Below, piece after piece: positions 46,948 to 58,100 of a stretch of 64,000 nucleotides of DNA (position 1 is the stretch's first letter; every line of letters begins with the position of its first letter). The notes beneath the pieces were generated by a model. That model did not search any database. It was not told the DNA's origin and worked only from the letters and a program-made list of their open reading frames with translations. Position numbers and translations under genes: made by a program. The stretch comes from Pleodorina starrii (taxonomy: Eukaryota > Chlorophyta > Chlorophyceae > Chlamydomonadales > Volvocaceae), in the NCBI GenBank assembly GCA_030267565.1, contig BRXU01000003.1, positions 1,286,001-1,350,000 of the forward strand, read 5' to 3'.

Positions 46948-48110
46948 TCAACCCTTGGACCCGTCCGAGGTGACCCCCGGCGCCGCCACTGGGAGGTGCC
47001 GCAGGGGGTCCAAGTACCGCTGCAGGGTGGCGGTCTGGCGCATCTGACCGCGGGCTAGCATGGCGGCGGTCTCCGCCCCGTTCGCCTCCATGTGCTGCAG
47101 AGTACCCCGGCGGAAGCTGTGGCAGGTCTCCCCGCCGTACAGACCGGCCTGCTGCAGATGCTGCCGCAAGCGGTAGGTCAGCCCTGAGCTCCCAAGAGGC
47201 GCCTCACGAAAACCGGTGTGGTCGGCCCGCAGCGGCCGGAACAGGTAGCCGGTGAGCCCACTGCCTGGGGGCGCACCGGGGGCCCCACAGGCCTGCATGT
47301 ACTCCGCCAGGGCTCGCACCAGGCACATCTCCGGTGCGGCGTTGGGCTCCAGCATCACCGGCGGCGCACGCACCCCCTGGTACGTCTTGGTGCCCAGCTG
47401 CGACAGCAACAACCGGAACCCGTCAGGGTACCCACCGAGGCCCCCGGGCAGGGGCAGGGGAAACCCACCGTAGGCCCGCTGGGGGTTCCGGGGGTCTCGG
47501 AAATCGGTCAGCTGCAGCTTCCCGCAGTCGTGACCCCGCGTGGCCGTCTCCCACATAAGGAGGAAACAGACCAGGTCACGTAAGAGCAGCAGCCGCGTCA
47601 CCGCGACAGCCAGGCGGATCTGCCCGCGCAGATAGTGGATGAGCCGCCGATATTTGGCGTAGGTCAGGGGCACGGCGGACACCTCCTCCTCACCGATGGC
47701 CCCGCGGGTGAGCCCCCGTCGGTAGAGCTGCACGTCAACGGAGTGGCAGGGGTTCCCCGTGCACGACAGCTCGTCGTACGTGTCCCCACGCCCCAGGTGG
47801 CAGAGCTGGGTCGACAGGTGGGACAGCTGCCCCAAGGTGCTCTTCGCGCGCGCCGGCTGCCCGTAACGTCCGTGCCGCGGCACCCAGTGTAGGGTGATGT
47901 ACACCAGCACTTGCTCGACGGTACAGGTCAGGGCGGTATGCCCTCCCCGTACTGCACCAGCCATTCGACAAGATCCCGGAGCGCCGCCTCCTGCTTACGC
48001 CTCGTATTTGGCGCATGCGCCTGCTGCTGCACCTCGCGCACGCGCGACAAGCCGGCGCGGATGTAAGCATCGACCTCCACGGGGGGCCGCGGCCCAGCTT
48101 GCGTGGCCAC
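46948..48110 (-). CDS. Tyrosine recombinase of the Kangaroo-like element, frameshifted
   Basis: Site-specific recombinase (phage-integrase fold) that would insert the circular DNA form. It lies antisense to gag-pol between the A2 and B2 repeats. The N-terminal SAM-like core-binding part is in the frame 48110-47928 (AYIRAGLSRVREVQQQAHA, TRRKQEAALRDLVEWL). The catalytic domain is in the frame 47964-46948. It has the R-HxxR-Y residues: Arg in ETATRGHDC at about 47537, His and Arg in CHSFRRG at about 47115, and Tyr in LQRYLDPLRHL at 47014-47016. The two frames overlap by 37 bases and fit together with a one-base shift in the GGGGAGGG run near 47943. That may be a deletion, an assembly error or a -1 frameshift site. 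Confidence 0.8.
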
Positions 48111-48564
48111 GGCGGGTGTGGCACGCCCGATGCGCAGCTCGCGCAGAGTAGGGCGCGGAGCCCCCTGCGTTCAACGTGACCGAGCCCGCATGGATTGTCA
48201 CTTCATTCACCCAGAGGATGAAGCAGTGCCTAACGCTCACCGCAGTGACCGGAAGAGGCTCCGGTCCCGCAGCCGGTGCCGGCGCCCCTCGCAGAGCTAT
48301 CAGCCCAGCTAACAGGCTGGGTAAATCCATGCCCGTGCGCCGCGGGGCTTACGCGTCCGGCGACGGAGCGCAAGGCGCTCACCGGGGACGTACCGGCGTC
48401 GCGACCATCTGATCGTAAGATTCTTTCTTATGGTGCTATTTGGAAAAATCGCAAATACCAGCCGACTAACCGACAGCGGGCGCGCTGTGCGATTCTCAGC
48501 TTGCATGTTACGGCGTACGGCCGGGGTAAAAGTGTGGTCGCAGTGCTACGAGGCTCAATTTTCG

Positions 48565-48690
48565 GGGCGAGGAGATGCAGCACGGTTACAGGAATCGTAA
48601 CTGTAAGCGGTGGTTGCAGAAACTCCGAGTCCTGACACACCCAGACAAAGACAGCCCTTGTACTGCGTACTGCGCTTGCACTCCGGCAAT
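48565..48690 (+). repeat. Split direct repeat B2 (right terminus)
   Basis: 126 bp from GGGCGAGGAGATGCAGCACG to CTCCGGCAAT, identical to B1 at 46553-46678. Sequence beyond 48690 diverges from the internal copy and belongs to the insertion site. Confidence 0.9.
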
Positions 48691-49327
48691 GTGGAATGTG
48701 CCTCAGAAGTCGAATGCGCCTCTGCCTCTGGCCACGCCGTGCCTCCCTGGCATAAACTCGGCAAGGACTGATTGCACATGGAAACTTCATTCATTGACGG
48801 GCCGTCAGTCTAATTTTCATGCCTTGGACAGTCGTACCGTACCACAATTTTCTTATTTCAAACCGGGTCAACTTGTCATGTTGAGTACGAAACATCTGCG
48901 AGGTCAAGTAACCGGTCCACGTAAGTTGTTACCCCGTTGGGTAGGCCCATATCCTGTCGTACGCATGGTGGGACCAGTCGCTGTGGAACTTCAGCTTCCA
49001 CCGGAGTTCCGTATTCACAGTACGTTTCATGTGTCACTGATTCGTCCGTATCATGGTCAACCTCCGGTTGATCCCGTGGAACCTGGCCCCATTGCCTACG
49101 ACAATAAGGATGCACTGTATCGCGTTGAGCGAATCCTTGATTTTCGTGTTCGTCGAATCCGTTCGGGCCGCCGTTTCCGCAATGTTCGGGAATACCTCGT
49201 GAAGTGGGCTGGATATACCTCTGAACACAACAGCTGGGAACCAGAAAAGAATTTTACCCCGGACCTGGCCGACACCCTTGCCGCTGCACGTGACGCTGCG
49301 GGGACGCAGCGTCCTGAGGGGGGATAG
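48691..49327 (+). pseudogene. Ty3/gypsy chromovirus remnant: integrase C-terminus with chromodomain
   Basis: From about 48850 to the TAG at 49325 the sequence encodes the end of a chromovirus polyprotein: FKPGQLVMLSTKHLR and WVGPYPVVRMVGPVAVEL (integrase C-terminal fold), FHVSLIRPYHGQP, then a chromodomain with YRVERILDFRVRR and EYLVKWAGYTSEHNSWEP. Chromodomains of such integrases target insertion to modified histones. Upstream it is cut by the right terminus of the Kangaroo-like element. No RT, RNase H or integrase core is seen on either side, so it is a fragment. 48691-48840 is not recognisable as integrase. Confidence 0.85.
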
Positions 49328-49328
49328 T

Positions 49329-49700
49329 TGTTGTATCACGCGTACTCGTTAGCTGCTCTCTCTGGCACCCTGACCCGTTTGTCTGACCTTACTCTGTATA
49401 TCGGCCGTCCATCTGACTGTGGCCGTTTCATCTGTCTAACTGTTAACTGCCTATCCTGTTTAGGTACTGAACCGTGTCTGCATCGGTTCCTCTCCTGAGA
49501 GATTTATATAAGCATTCTGGCTTATATGGCGTTATCTGTATATCGCTGGTCGCTGCGTTCCTGGTTTCTGAACCGGACCTGCGGGTTAAGGTGTCTGTAA
49601 TACCTGCCTCGTCAAAAGGCACCGTCCCCACGTTTCAGGGGTACGTTCAAGCGTCCAAACTGACGCTCCGTCACTGTACGGATGGTATAAAGACTCTGGT
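49329..49700 (+). repeat. Probable 3' LTR of the chromovirus remnant
   Basis: Follows a purine-rich tract (GAGGGGGGATAG) just after the chromodomain stop and begins TGTTGTATCACG, the usual place and dinucleotide for an LTR start. A TATA-like TTTATATAAG lies at about 49503. The 3' boundary is not visible and no partner LTR was found in the window. Confidence 0.5.
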
Positions 49701-49739
49701 CTTTCCTTAACCGGTGAATGTTATCACCACCCTTCGGAC

Positions 49740-51561
49740 TTACACCGCCCCCGGCGGCCCCCAGGGGCAGCCCAGCCGGTGCAGGCAGCGGAGCATCGCC
49801 AGATCACCGTTGCGGGCGGCCATGCGGTAGGCGCCGCCATCGAGCTGGGGCCGCCAAGGAACATACACGATTGCCGTACATACGCACATTCAATGCAGGG
49901 ACGGGCGGTTGGGCAGTCAGGAGCGGTGCAACTCGATGCAGCCTCACAGCCTAGCACCCCGGCAGCGGAGTTTCCTGGCGCCGCACTTTGGCAGCTTGGC
50001 AGACAAGTGACTCTGTCCCGGAAGGCGCACATGCGAATCTGAATACGGCACCGACACCACAAATAACACCTCTCAAGCAGCTCGACGTACGTACGACACA
50101 CGGTGGCCCGGCACACGCGTCTAATGGACCCGAGTGACCTGGCTGGGCACAGCACATGCAAAATGAACCGGTGGGCCACAACTGGTGGGCCACACGGAGC
50201 GCATCGTACATGTAGTGGTGACAAACGAGGACCGCGACACCCACCGGGAAGGGGCAGCCCCGCTCCACCAGCCACTCCAGCGCCACTTCGCAGCCGCTCA
50301 CAGCGCCGTTGGGGATGGCACTGGGGCCCAAGGCCCAGCCGCGGTCGTGAAGCCAGACCATCAGCTGGAGGTTGCCGCTCTCCGCCGCGAAGTCGAGCAA
50401 GCTATCTTCGCCGTCAGTGGGTGCGACGCCCAGGCCCTCCACCGCCCAGGACACGATCGGCAGGTGACCCGCCCAGGCCGCTGCTTCCGCAACAGAACGG
50501 GGTCTGACACGAAAGCCGCTGTCGTGCAGGTACTGTAATACGGCCAGGTGGCCCTGGCGGGCTGCAGCCGTCACGGGGACCTGATCGCCGGTGGGTCGCA
50601 CCCCCGCTTGCTCCACCAGGAAACGCAGGGCGGCAAGATTGCCGAAAAAGAACGCAGCACCCGCCACCACCGCCTCCAAGGGGTAGCCCCGGCCGCGCAG
50701 CCACTGCAGACGCGCCACCGCTGCATCGCCGTTCTCAGCGCGAATAGAAAACTCACACGCCCAAGCCGTGCGGGGGTAGCCCAGCCCCTCAAGCCACTGC
50801 CAATCGGGCGTGGTGCTGCCGGCCGCGGCCGCCAGGATGTCATCCCGATCCGCCTCATCGAGCTGCTCAAGCTGCTGCTGCAGTTCGCTGCCGTGGCGCC
50901 CTGCCATGAGCTCCTGCCACAGCCGCTGCAGCGCCTCCAGACTCAAGTACTCCGCCGCGGCCTTGCAGAGATCATTCACACCGTCTTCGGGACGGCCCTG
51001 AAATTCCGTCAGCAGCCACTGCATTAGATCCTCCTGCCCGCCCCGGGCAGCTGAGCGAACGACGTCCCAGTTGACGGGGCAGCCGCTGGCCAACAGCCAC
51101 TCGCACACGTGCCGGTGGCCGGCCTCCGCCGCGGCTGACAGAGAACCACCCCAGGGGCAGCCGCGGGCACGCAGCACCTTGCACATGTCGAGCTGGCCCG
51201 CGGCTGCGGCGGCCTCGAGCAGCTCGCGCCGAAGATCAAGACCCGCATTGGCCAGGGCAACCTCCAGATTGGCGACGCTGCCGCTTGCCGCCGTCAGGCA
51301 CAGCAGCTGCAGCCGCTGCTTGTGAGACAACGCGCGAAAAGCGCCCAGGCGGCCCCAGCGCTCCCGGAACACGTGGATGGGTGACGGAAGCGAGAGCCGC
51401 AAGGTCTTGTGAGTTGCGAACTGATCCGATGTCGCCTTGTCTATCAGTCGTAATGTGCTTGCCACTTCGTTAGCTGGCAGATGGTGCGCAATGCACGCCA
51501 CAATGCCCGGCAGCCAAATGCTCGAGCCGTCTGGTGTACGCAGAGTTACCGACTGGGACAT
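49740..51561 (-). CDS. Ankyrin-repeat protein with F-box-like N-terminus, two exons
   Basis: Exon 1 is 50245-51561 (ATG at 51559-51561) and exon 2 is 49740-49844 (TAA), joined in phase 0 through a 400-bp intron with donor GTGGGT and acceptor CCCCAG. This gives 473 residues. The N-terminus (WLPGIVACIAHHLPANEVA) resembles the F-box-like segment of the large algal ankyrin family. About ten ankyrin-type units follow, for example GQLDMCKVLRARGCPW, GHRHVCEWLLASGCPV, GHLAVLQYLHDSGF and, from exon 2, NGDLAMLRCLHRLGCPWGP. Exon 2 completes a repeat cleanly, which supports the splice choice over the longer unspliced frame ending at 49951. Likely a protein-interaction adaptor; substrate unknown. Its 3' end abuts the chromovirus LTR. 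Confidence 0.8.
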
Positions 51562-52619
51562 TTTTTGCCCCTATAACAATCACATGTACGCTCAAGAATT
51601 CCTGCGCCTGTATGCGATAGCATCATGCCGAACTTGTGAAATCATGGAAGCGGGCTTCCGCAAGCCTTGGCGTGAGCAGAAGGCCCAAGAAATTATTCAA
51701 AGAGGTAGGCTGGTCATATCGATGTAAAAGCGTTGCTCTCTAAAGCTTGCTCCGTGGCAAGCCCTGGTGGCAAGCTTTTTCTCTTCAGATCCGTACGGCA
51801 GCCGTTGAGTGGATCGCTTCAGGGAGGCTTCATATATGGGCGGGGTGTCGCGGACGGTGTGCAATTCAGCCGGTCCAAGCGCTGTTCAGGGACCGAATCA
51901 GCACTCGCATGAGAACCCGGCTGCCGCTTCAAGGTTGCGGACTGTCGCTGCCACAGTTGCAAGGTTGACCACTTTACTCCACGTGCGCCGTGCAACCCCA
52001 ATCCAACCCAATCCACCCGCCTAACCCCGAGTAAACCCAATCCATCCTCGTTACGTCTGTTCGTGGGCCATCTTGTGCGGCCCCGGGGCCCATTGTCCGT
52101 TGGGGAGCCTCATGGCAAATTCCCCCGTGGTTGCGGTGTTGGGCTGAGCCTTTGCCCCGCGGGCTTGCTCATCCCGTCTGGGTAACTCGTGCTGTCTGGT
52201 CTATATGGACGCCTCGGCTGCCCTGGTCGCCTCCGGTGCAGTGCACGGCCAGCTGGCCCGTTGGCTCTACACTTCTTCAGTCCGGAGCCCACTGTAACAA
52301 CCCCAGTACACCCCCCCCAAACCCCCTCCCCCCCAACCCCATCCCCAACACACACCCCCACACACGCACGAACCTCTAAACGGTCAGCGCCATGGTACCC
52401 GCACTGGCGGTGCTTGGTTGCCGTACGTACGTGCCAGGCTGCCGTACATAGGTGCCAGCAGGACGGTGGAGCGAGATCTGGTGGACTGCTTTGCGCTCCC
52501 CTCTCCCTTTCCCAACCCCCTTTTTGCCACTCCCCACCACTCTGTTCTGTTAGGACGCCAACCTGTCGTGGTAGGTGCAGCGGTGAACGACCCAAAAGGG
52601 CATTCATTCAAGGCATAAG
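51562..52619. other. Intergenic between the ankyrin gene and tRNA-Gln
   Basis: No gene recognised. It would hold the ankyrin gene promoter on the minus strand. At 52185-52305 is the diverged dispersed repeat also present at 24046. A C-rich run (CCCCCCCAAACCCCC type) occupies about 52305-52370. The tRNA pol III terminator, AAAA on this strand, is at 52594-52597. Confidence 0.5.
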
Positions 52620-52691
52620 AGCTCGCGCTGAGATTCGAACTCAGGTAGGTGGATTCAAAGTCCACAGTGCTCACCACTACATCACGCGAGC
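52620..52691 (-). tRNA. tRNA-Gln (anticodon UUG)
   Basis: 72 nt on the minus strand. The acceptor stem GCTCGCG pairs with CGCGAGC, with a T discriminator at 52620. The D arm contains TAGTGGTGAGCAC. The anticodon stem GTGGA/TCCAC encloses loop CTTTGAA with anticodon TTG. The T arm CTGAG-TTCGAAT-CTCAG is intact. It has no intron. It closely follows the eukaryotic tRNA-Gln pattern, including the CTTTGAA loop. T residues 23 nt downstream (52597-52594) would end pol III transcription. Confidence 0.95.
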
Positions 52692-54958
52692 GGTTGCGAC
52701 GCAAGAAGGATGACATTGCAAGAAAACAATATATATATATATATATATAACGAACGTCTACACGCTGCAAACGTGGGGGGAGAATGGGGGGGGATTAAGA
52801 ACTAAGATGCCGCAGCGAAGGCACGGAGACGGCGGACGGGGGAGGGGGTGAGGAGTAAGATAGCGCACAGCACACACCATAAGCGCACGCCACACAGCAC
52901 TTCCTCGCGGCCGCTGTCCCTGGAAGCGCTCAGTCCAGGTCATGGCCAGCTGGGCAAGAGTTTGGGTTTCAGGAGAGGAGCGTAGGGACGACACACGACA
53001 GGGAGGTACTACGTCAGGCAGGGGGGAGTGCCGCGGCGATCCGCACGCGCCTTCGGGGCCTGCGGCTGAACGATGGTATCCAACCAACGCCCCCTGAGCC
53101 CTTAACCCAGTGGGTACGCCCGGTTCTGGCTTGATCGGTGACCCTAAGCCTGGGATAGATGGCTCCCTGTCCGCCTTGACATGGCCGCATCCTGAAAAGG
53201 GCAGGTTGAAATGGTGCCGGTGGTGGTGGCCCGGCACATCTGTCTTCGCCAGTGGCGCTTCCGTCCCATGTTACGGTGTTTCCCCTGCCCTGCCGTGTCC
53301 TCAGCCCGCCCAGCCACCCTGGGGATTCCGCCCACCCCATGTGGAGCCGGCATCGGACGGAAGGATCTAAGCCTGCAGACCACCAGGCCTGCGCCCGTGC
53401 GACCTGCCTTGGCTGCTGTGCAAGTTCGATCCCCTCGCGCCTCCCAATCCACTGCCTTACCGGTTGCCGCATGCGCTTCGTTCGACTTCCGTCCTTTGCG
53501 TCGTGTGCATCACCCAGTCGTGCGCAGGCACAGTGACGTCCTGCTGCCTCCTGCCTGCCGGAATGCCACGTGACCCTTTCAGATTCACAGCGAAACGGGT
53601 TCATTCATTGCCTGGTCGCATCGCGTCGCTTCACGGTCCACCACAACCTGCACGTCGACTGTAAAACGGGTTCATTAAACCGTAATGCATGGGTGGCTAC
53701 GCTTATGCCGGTCGCGCGCTTGCACGGGGGAACACTGGAGCGGCTGTATAGGCGGCAGATCAGGTAATTTCTGTTGCCGCGGGAAGGTGGAGGGTCGCGG
53801 GAAGGCGCATGGAATGTCGGCAGGGGTAGGCGTAGCCCATTGCTGCGGCAGCTCTGCGGAACCTCCCACGGGAACCAGGCTGGCTGTCTTCACCTGGCAA
53901 ACCCGCAAAGTCCTAATAACGCTCGTTCCCCCAGCCTTGTGAACCATGGGATAAAACCCGAGTTAGATCCGATCACCCGAAGCGGGGCATTGAACATGCA
54001 CGGTCCTGGCGCCACACATCTTGGGTCGATGATTCCGCGTCGGGGTGCGGCGCCGATGGCGCGCACATACATGAGTCTGACATGTACTTGGACTAGACGG
54101 CCGTCTGCCCTTCCAGCTTACCAGCGGCGCACACTATGGTGCCCTCTGCACACTGTAACTACCCGCTGTTCGTTAAAGGACGATTCAATTTTTTCGCCAA
54201 TTCGTCGCCGTCCGACCGTTTTTTTGTTGATTTAGTCGTGCTGATTGATTATACACGGTTTGTGTAAAAGATATAGTTACAGTTGCGGACGGCTACGCAG
54301 GGTTCGCGCAGGTTCACGTCTCATTCTTCCAAGGGCTTTTACGCTCTTACCTAAGGCTGCGGTTACGTCAGGGTTACGTAATGTAAAAAGCGGGCCACGA
54401 CAACGCCACCTGCGGTAGCGTATATGGGAATATGGCCCACGCATGCCAACGCGACGCAACAATTGATGAAAGGTAGGAGGCCGCTCACCTGACGCGGCTG
54501 CGCAGGGACGTTCGAATGCCGCGCAGCTAGGGCGGGCATTCGGACGGAAAGCTCCAAACAGAGGAGCATGGGGTTTTACGATATTATGTAGAATGTTAAA
54601 ACCTTCTACACGTGAAAAATCAGTAATGAGCAGCACAGGTCGAGTGCAGGTTTCCCACCTCCCGCCACCACGCGCCACCCGCTAGATCCGCTAGGCCTTG
54701 GCCTTGGCGCCTTGGCCTTGGCCTTGGCGCTTTGAAGGCTTTCGAAATCAAACGGCAACATGCCAAAATATTACATTAATGAAGATAAAGCTAGTGAACA
54801 ACCCCACTTAAGGCCTCACTAAAAGCTGTAATAATGTACCGGGTACACGATCGACATTTGCGAACTTTACATAACGCATCAACTCTCGGGTCGTAGCCGT
54901 CAGTTGATCAATTGAGGCGAAAACAACTAGCGTTTTTTTGTCTGCTGCATCTATTCAA
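52692..54958. other. Intergenic without recognised genes
   Basis: A TA dinucleotide repeat occupies 52729-52749. The sequence GAAACGGGTTCATT is repeated near 53590 as AAAACGGGTTCATT at about 53662. GGCCTTGGC repeats lie at 54692-54733. ORFs here are short with no recognisable product. The 54740-54958 part is AT-richer. Confidence 0.5.
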
Positions 54959-55165
54959 GACAGCAACTTGATGATGATGATGATGTTACAAGCTTCAACG
55001 AGCTCGTACGGCTCAAACGAACCCGGAGGCTCATGAACCGCTTCAGCCACGCAGAAAAGCATACGAAAACAAGAGAAACAGTAACCAAAGAAGCGATGTA
55101 ACGTCAGGATACAGGAGAAGCACAGACGAATGGCATAACTTGAAAGATAGATGCCAAGCACAACT

Positions 55166-58100
55166 TTACGCAGAGATGCATTCTCGCCGTAAGCGGAACA
55201 TTTCGAAAATAGCACTCGCAAGACCACGCTGGTCGTCAACTTGCATGACATCGTTAACACACGCACCAACGGGCACACCCAAATCCCAAAGCCTCTGCCG
55301 CGCAGATGCAAGCGCAGAGCACTCCAGCAGAAAATGCTTCTCATCCTCCACAGCACCATTAGAGCGACACGCCTTACACACACGAAGCTCCCTAGACCTG
55401 CTGCTCTCGCTATTAATCGCTAAGTCAGACACACACAAACGAAAACGAAGTAAGGAACGGTGGTGTGCAGGCGGGATGTACCCCTCGAACTGCTTCGGTA
55501 ACCCCATCCAGTGCTTGTAACGGCACATCTTAACACCAGGCTTCCTGCCGTCCGAAACGAAAGTGCCCGGGTCCACAGCCAACCTATCACTGCCCCAATC
55601 GTCGTTGACGCGACCCCTGAGGGTGTCCATCAGCGCCTCAACGTCAAGCCTGCACGCCGAAAAACGCCTAACCCTAGTGTCCATGTTACCCGCCGCCGCT
55701 TCTTCGCCCCAGTCGTGCCCTAAGAGGTTCAGAACCCGAATGACCTTGGAGCCCCAACCGTCTGCCTGCAGATCCGATTCCAAAGCCAAACGGATCTCAT
55801 GACGAAAAGCGCTGTGATACACGTTGCTAGTGTCCTCCACCAAACTGTTCCAAAAACGAAAAACGGATTCAGCCCAATGCAACTGTAGAGGCATCTGCCC
55901 GAGCTCTCTAAACAACAACTGCAGGGGTGGAACGGCAGCTCCGACCAGCTGTTTCATAAACGAGATTTGCAGCTTGACCATACGGTCCCGGATAGCGGCC
56001 TCAAAATAACAAGAACGCGGAGCATCGTTAGCCGGGAAACCCCTCCCTATCATGGCTAAAACCAAGTCAGCGCCCCATAGCTGCGAACCGTACGAAAGAA
56101 CAGAGCGAACTTGAGCGTTGAAACATTTCATACCGACTGAGGGGAGCAACAGCCCCTGCCGACGCAGCTTGCTAAGCAGAGAGAACATGGCCCGCCGGCC
56201 CGCAGCATAAAGCTCGTCCGTGCAGGACGAGAAAGCGCTGTTAGGACCAAAATACAGCCCGAGATAGCGTGCGCGCGTCTTCCAAGTGATAGGTCGGACC
56301 GCCGGCAACCCGTCCTCCGTCACGCGCATAGTGGCCAAGTCGCTGATCGCATAAAAGTGGCTCCTGACCTGGGCATTGGGGTGGAAAAACAGCAGCTCGC
56401 ACTTCTTCGCATTAACGGTAAGACCGAACGCTTCCGACCACTCCCGCAGCGCTGCAAGCAAGCTCATCAAACGACGCTTTGTCGCAGCAAAAAGGCTTAG
56501 ATCGTCCGCGTATAAAGCTAAGGGCACGCGACGGCCTTCCACGTTAGTGCAATCCTGAGCCGCCATGGCAACTGGGAGCGCGACATCCAGGGCGTCAACG
56601 TAATCGGCATAACCTTCCACAAAAAACCCAAACAGCGTAGGACTCATTGGACAACCTTGCTTCACCCCTTGTGAGGAGGGAAACGCCTCTCCCGTCGCGC
56701 CGTTCACTTTGACCCGCAGTTCCACCCGCTCGTAACAACGCTTCAGGGCCTCCAGCGCTGCGCCCTTGACCCCTCTTTCTTCAAGGCGAGTCCACAATAA
56801 GCCCCTATTCACCCGATCGAATGCCTTCTCAAAATCGATCTGACAGATAAAGAGCCCCTGGCCCGGTGCGTTGGGATGGTCCCTACGGCAACGGTCCGTA
56901 AGGTGCCGTACCAAAAACAAATTATGCATGGTGCCACGCTTGGGCCTGAAACCTCTCTGGTAAGGACTGCGCGCTCCGCAACCCTCTCCCCACGCCTTCA
57001 ACCGCCGGTCCAGCAAAAACGCGTAAAGCTTAGAGAGAGCCCCGCCGACAGCCAAACCGCGGTAATTGCTCGGGTCATGCGCGTCGCCCTTTTTGTGAAG
57101 AGGGGTGATGACCGAAACCTCGAACTGCTTGGGATAGTCCCCAGTCGACCGAATATGCTCCAAAAGACGCAGCAGGTAGGGCGCAAGGACAAACTCCTCT
57201 TTGTTCTCTATCGAACGAGTGGCGTATTTGTAGCATTCCGCGGGTGCCAGCTCGAGGCCTGGTGACTTATGGTTGCGTAACGACTTCAACGCCGCAATGA
57301 CCTCAGCCAGGGTAAACGGAGCACTCAGAGACGCCGCCGCAACAACCCTCTGATTTCGCGCTACGCTCTCGGTACCTGCCCAATCGCGGGACGCTACAAG
57401 GGGGCGCCCGTTGATGAGGTTCAGAATATAGTCCGCCCGCACCTCATTAAACGGATTCACCTCGTTATTATACAACGCATCAAAATACTCGCGCCAAGTG
57501 TTGACGTCGCGGATTGGACATTCGGGTTTCAGGCCCTGGTTAAGCTGACGCCACAACGCGCGGGGGTCGCCCTTGCAATCTTCCAGGAAGGACGTAAAAT
57601 AAGCGACGCGGTGCGCGGCACGAGCGTCCTTCCTAATCCTCTGATAACGAGAGCGTAGCGTGGTGAAAACCTGCCGCGCTGATTCGTCGGCAAGAAGCCC
57701 GTGTGCCCTCATATGCGCCTTGTGCTGCAGCATCGCGTTACGAGCAGCGGCACACTCGTCAGTCCACCACGGTGCATCCTTATCCTCCCTGACGCGTCGA
57801 ACCCTACTACGACGCTCCCCAAAAGCCCTCTCCAACGCCGCCGAACACGCCTTCATAAAAACACCAACGACCGCTGTGCTATCCATTTCGGCACCAAGTT
57901 TGTTGACAGCATCCGCGATGCGCCGAACGGCGGGCGCGTCATCAGCGGCAAAAAGGGTCTCATATCTGGTTTTGCGCTGCACGTCGAAGCACGCTCTGAG
58001 GCTGCCTTTACCCGCCGCAGGAGGGCCCTGCCGCAAAATCCGTAACTCCAGCGATACCGGGCAGTGATCACTCATGAGGCTGCCCACCTTCTCCCCATTT

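Larger units (their letters stand above)
37843..48690 (+). mobile_element. Complete Kangaroo/DIRS-group tyrosine-recombinase retrotransposon
   Basis: Termini are split direct repeats: A1 (37843-37990) at the left end, B1 joined to A2 (46553-46820) inside, and B2 (48565-48690) at the right end. B1 and B2 are identical over 126 bp; A1 and A2 differ at one of 148. All three junctions carry GGCAAT. Between them lie a minisatellite, gag-like and RT/RNase H ORFs on the plus strand, and a tyrosine recombinase ORF on the minus strand. This is the arrangement known for PAT and Kangaroo elements, which integrate via circular DNA and a recombinase rather than a DDE integrase. Near-identical repeats imply recent activity, although two ORFs look frameshifted. 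Confidence 0.9.

Noticed and set aside
49951..50244. Unspliced C-terminus of the ankyrin ORF
   Set aside because: The frame loses ankyrin character after GCPFP, while a downstream exon (49740-49844) restores a full repeat in phase with GT-AG signals.
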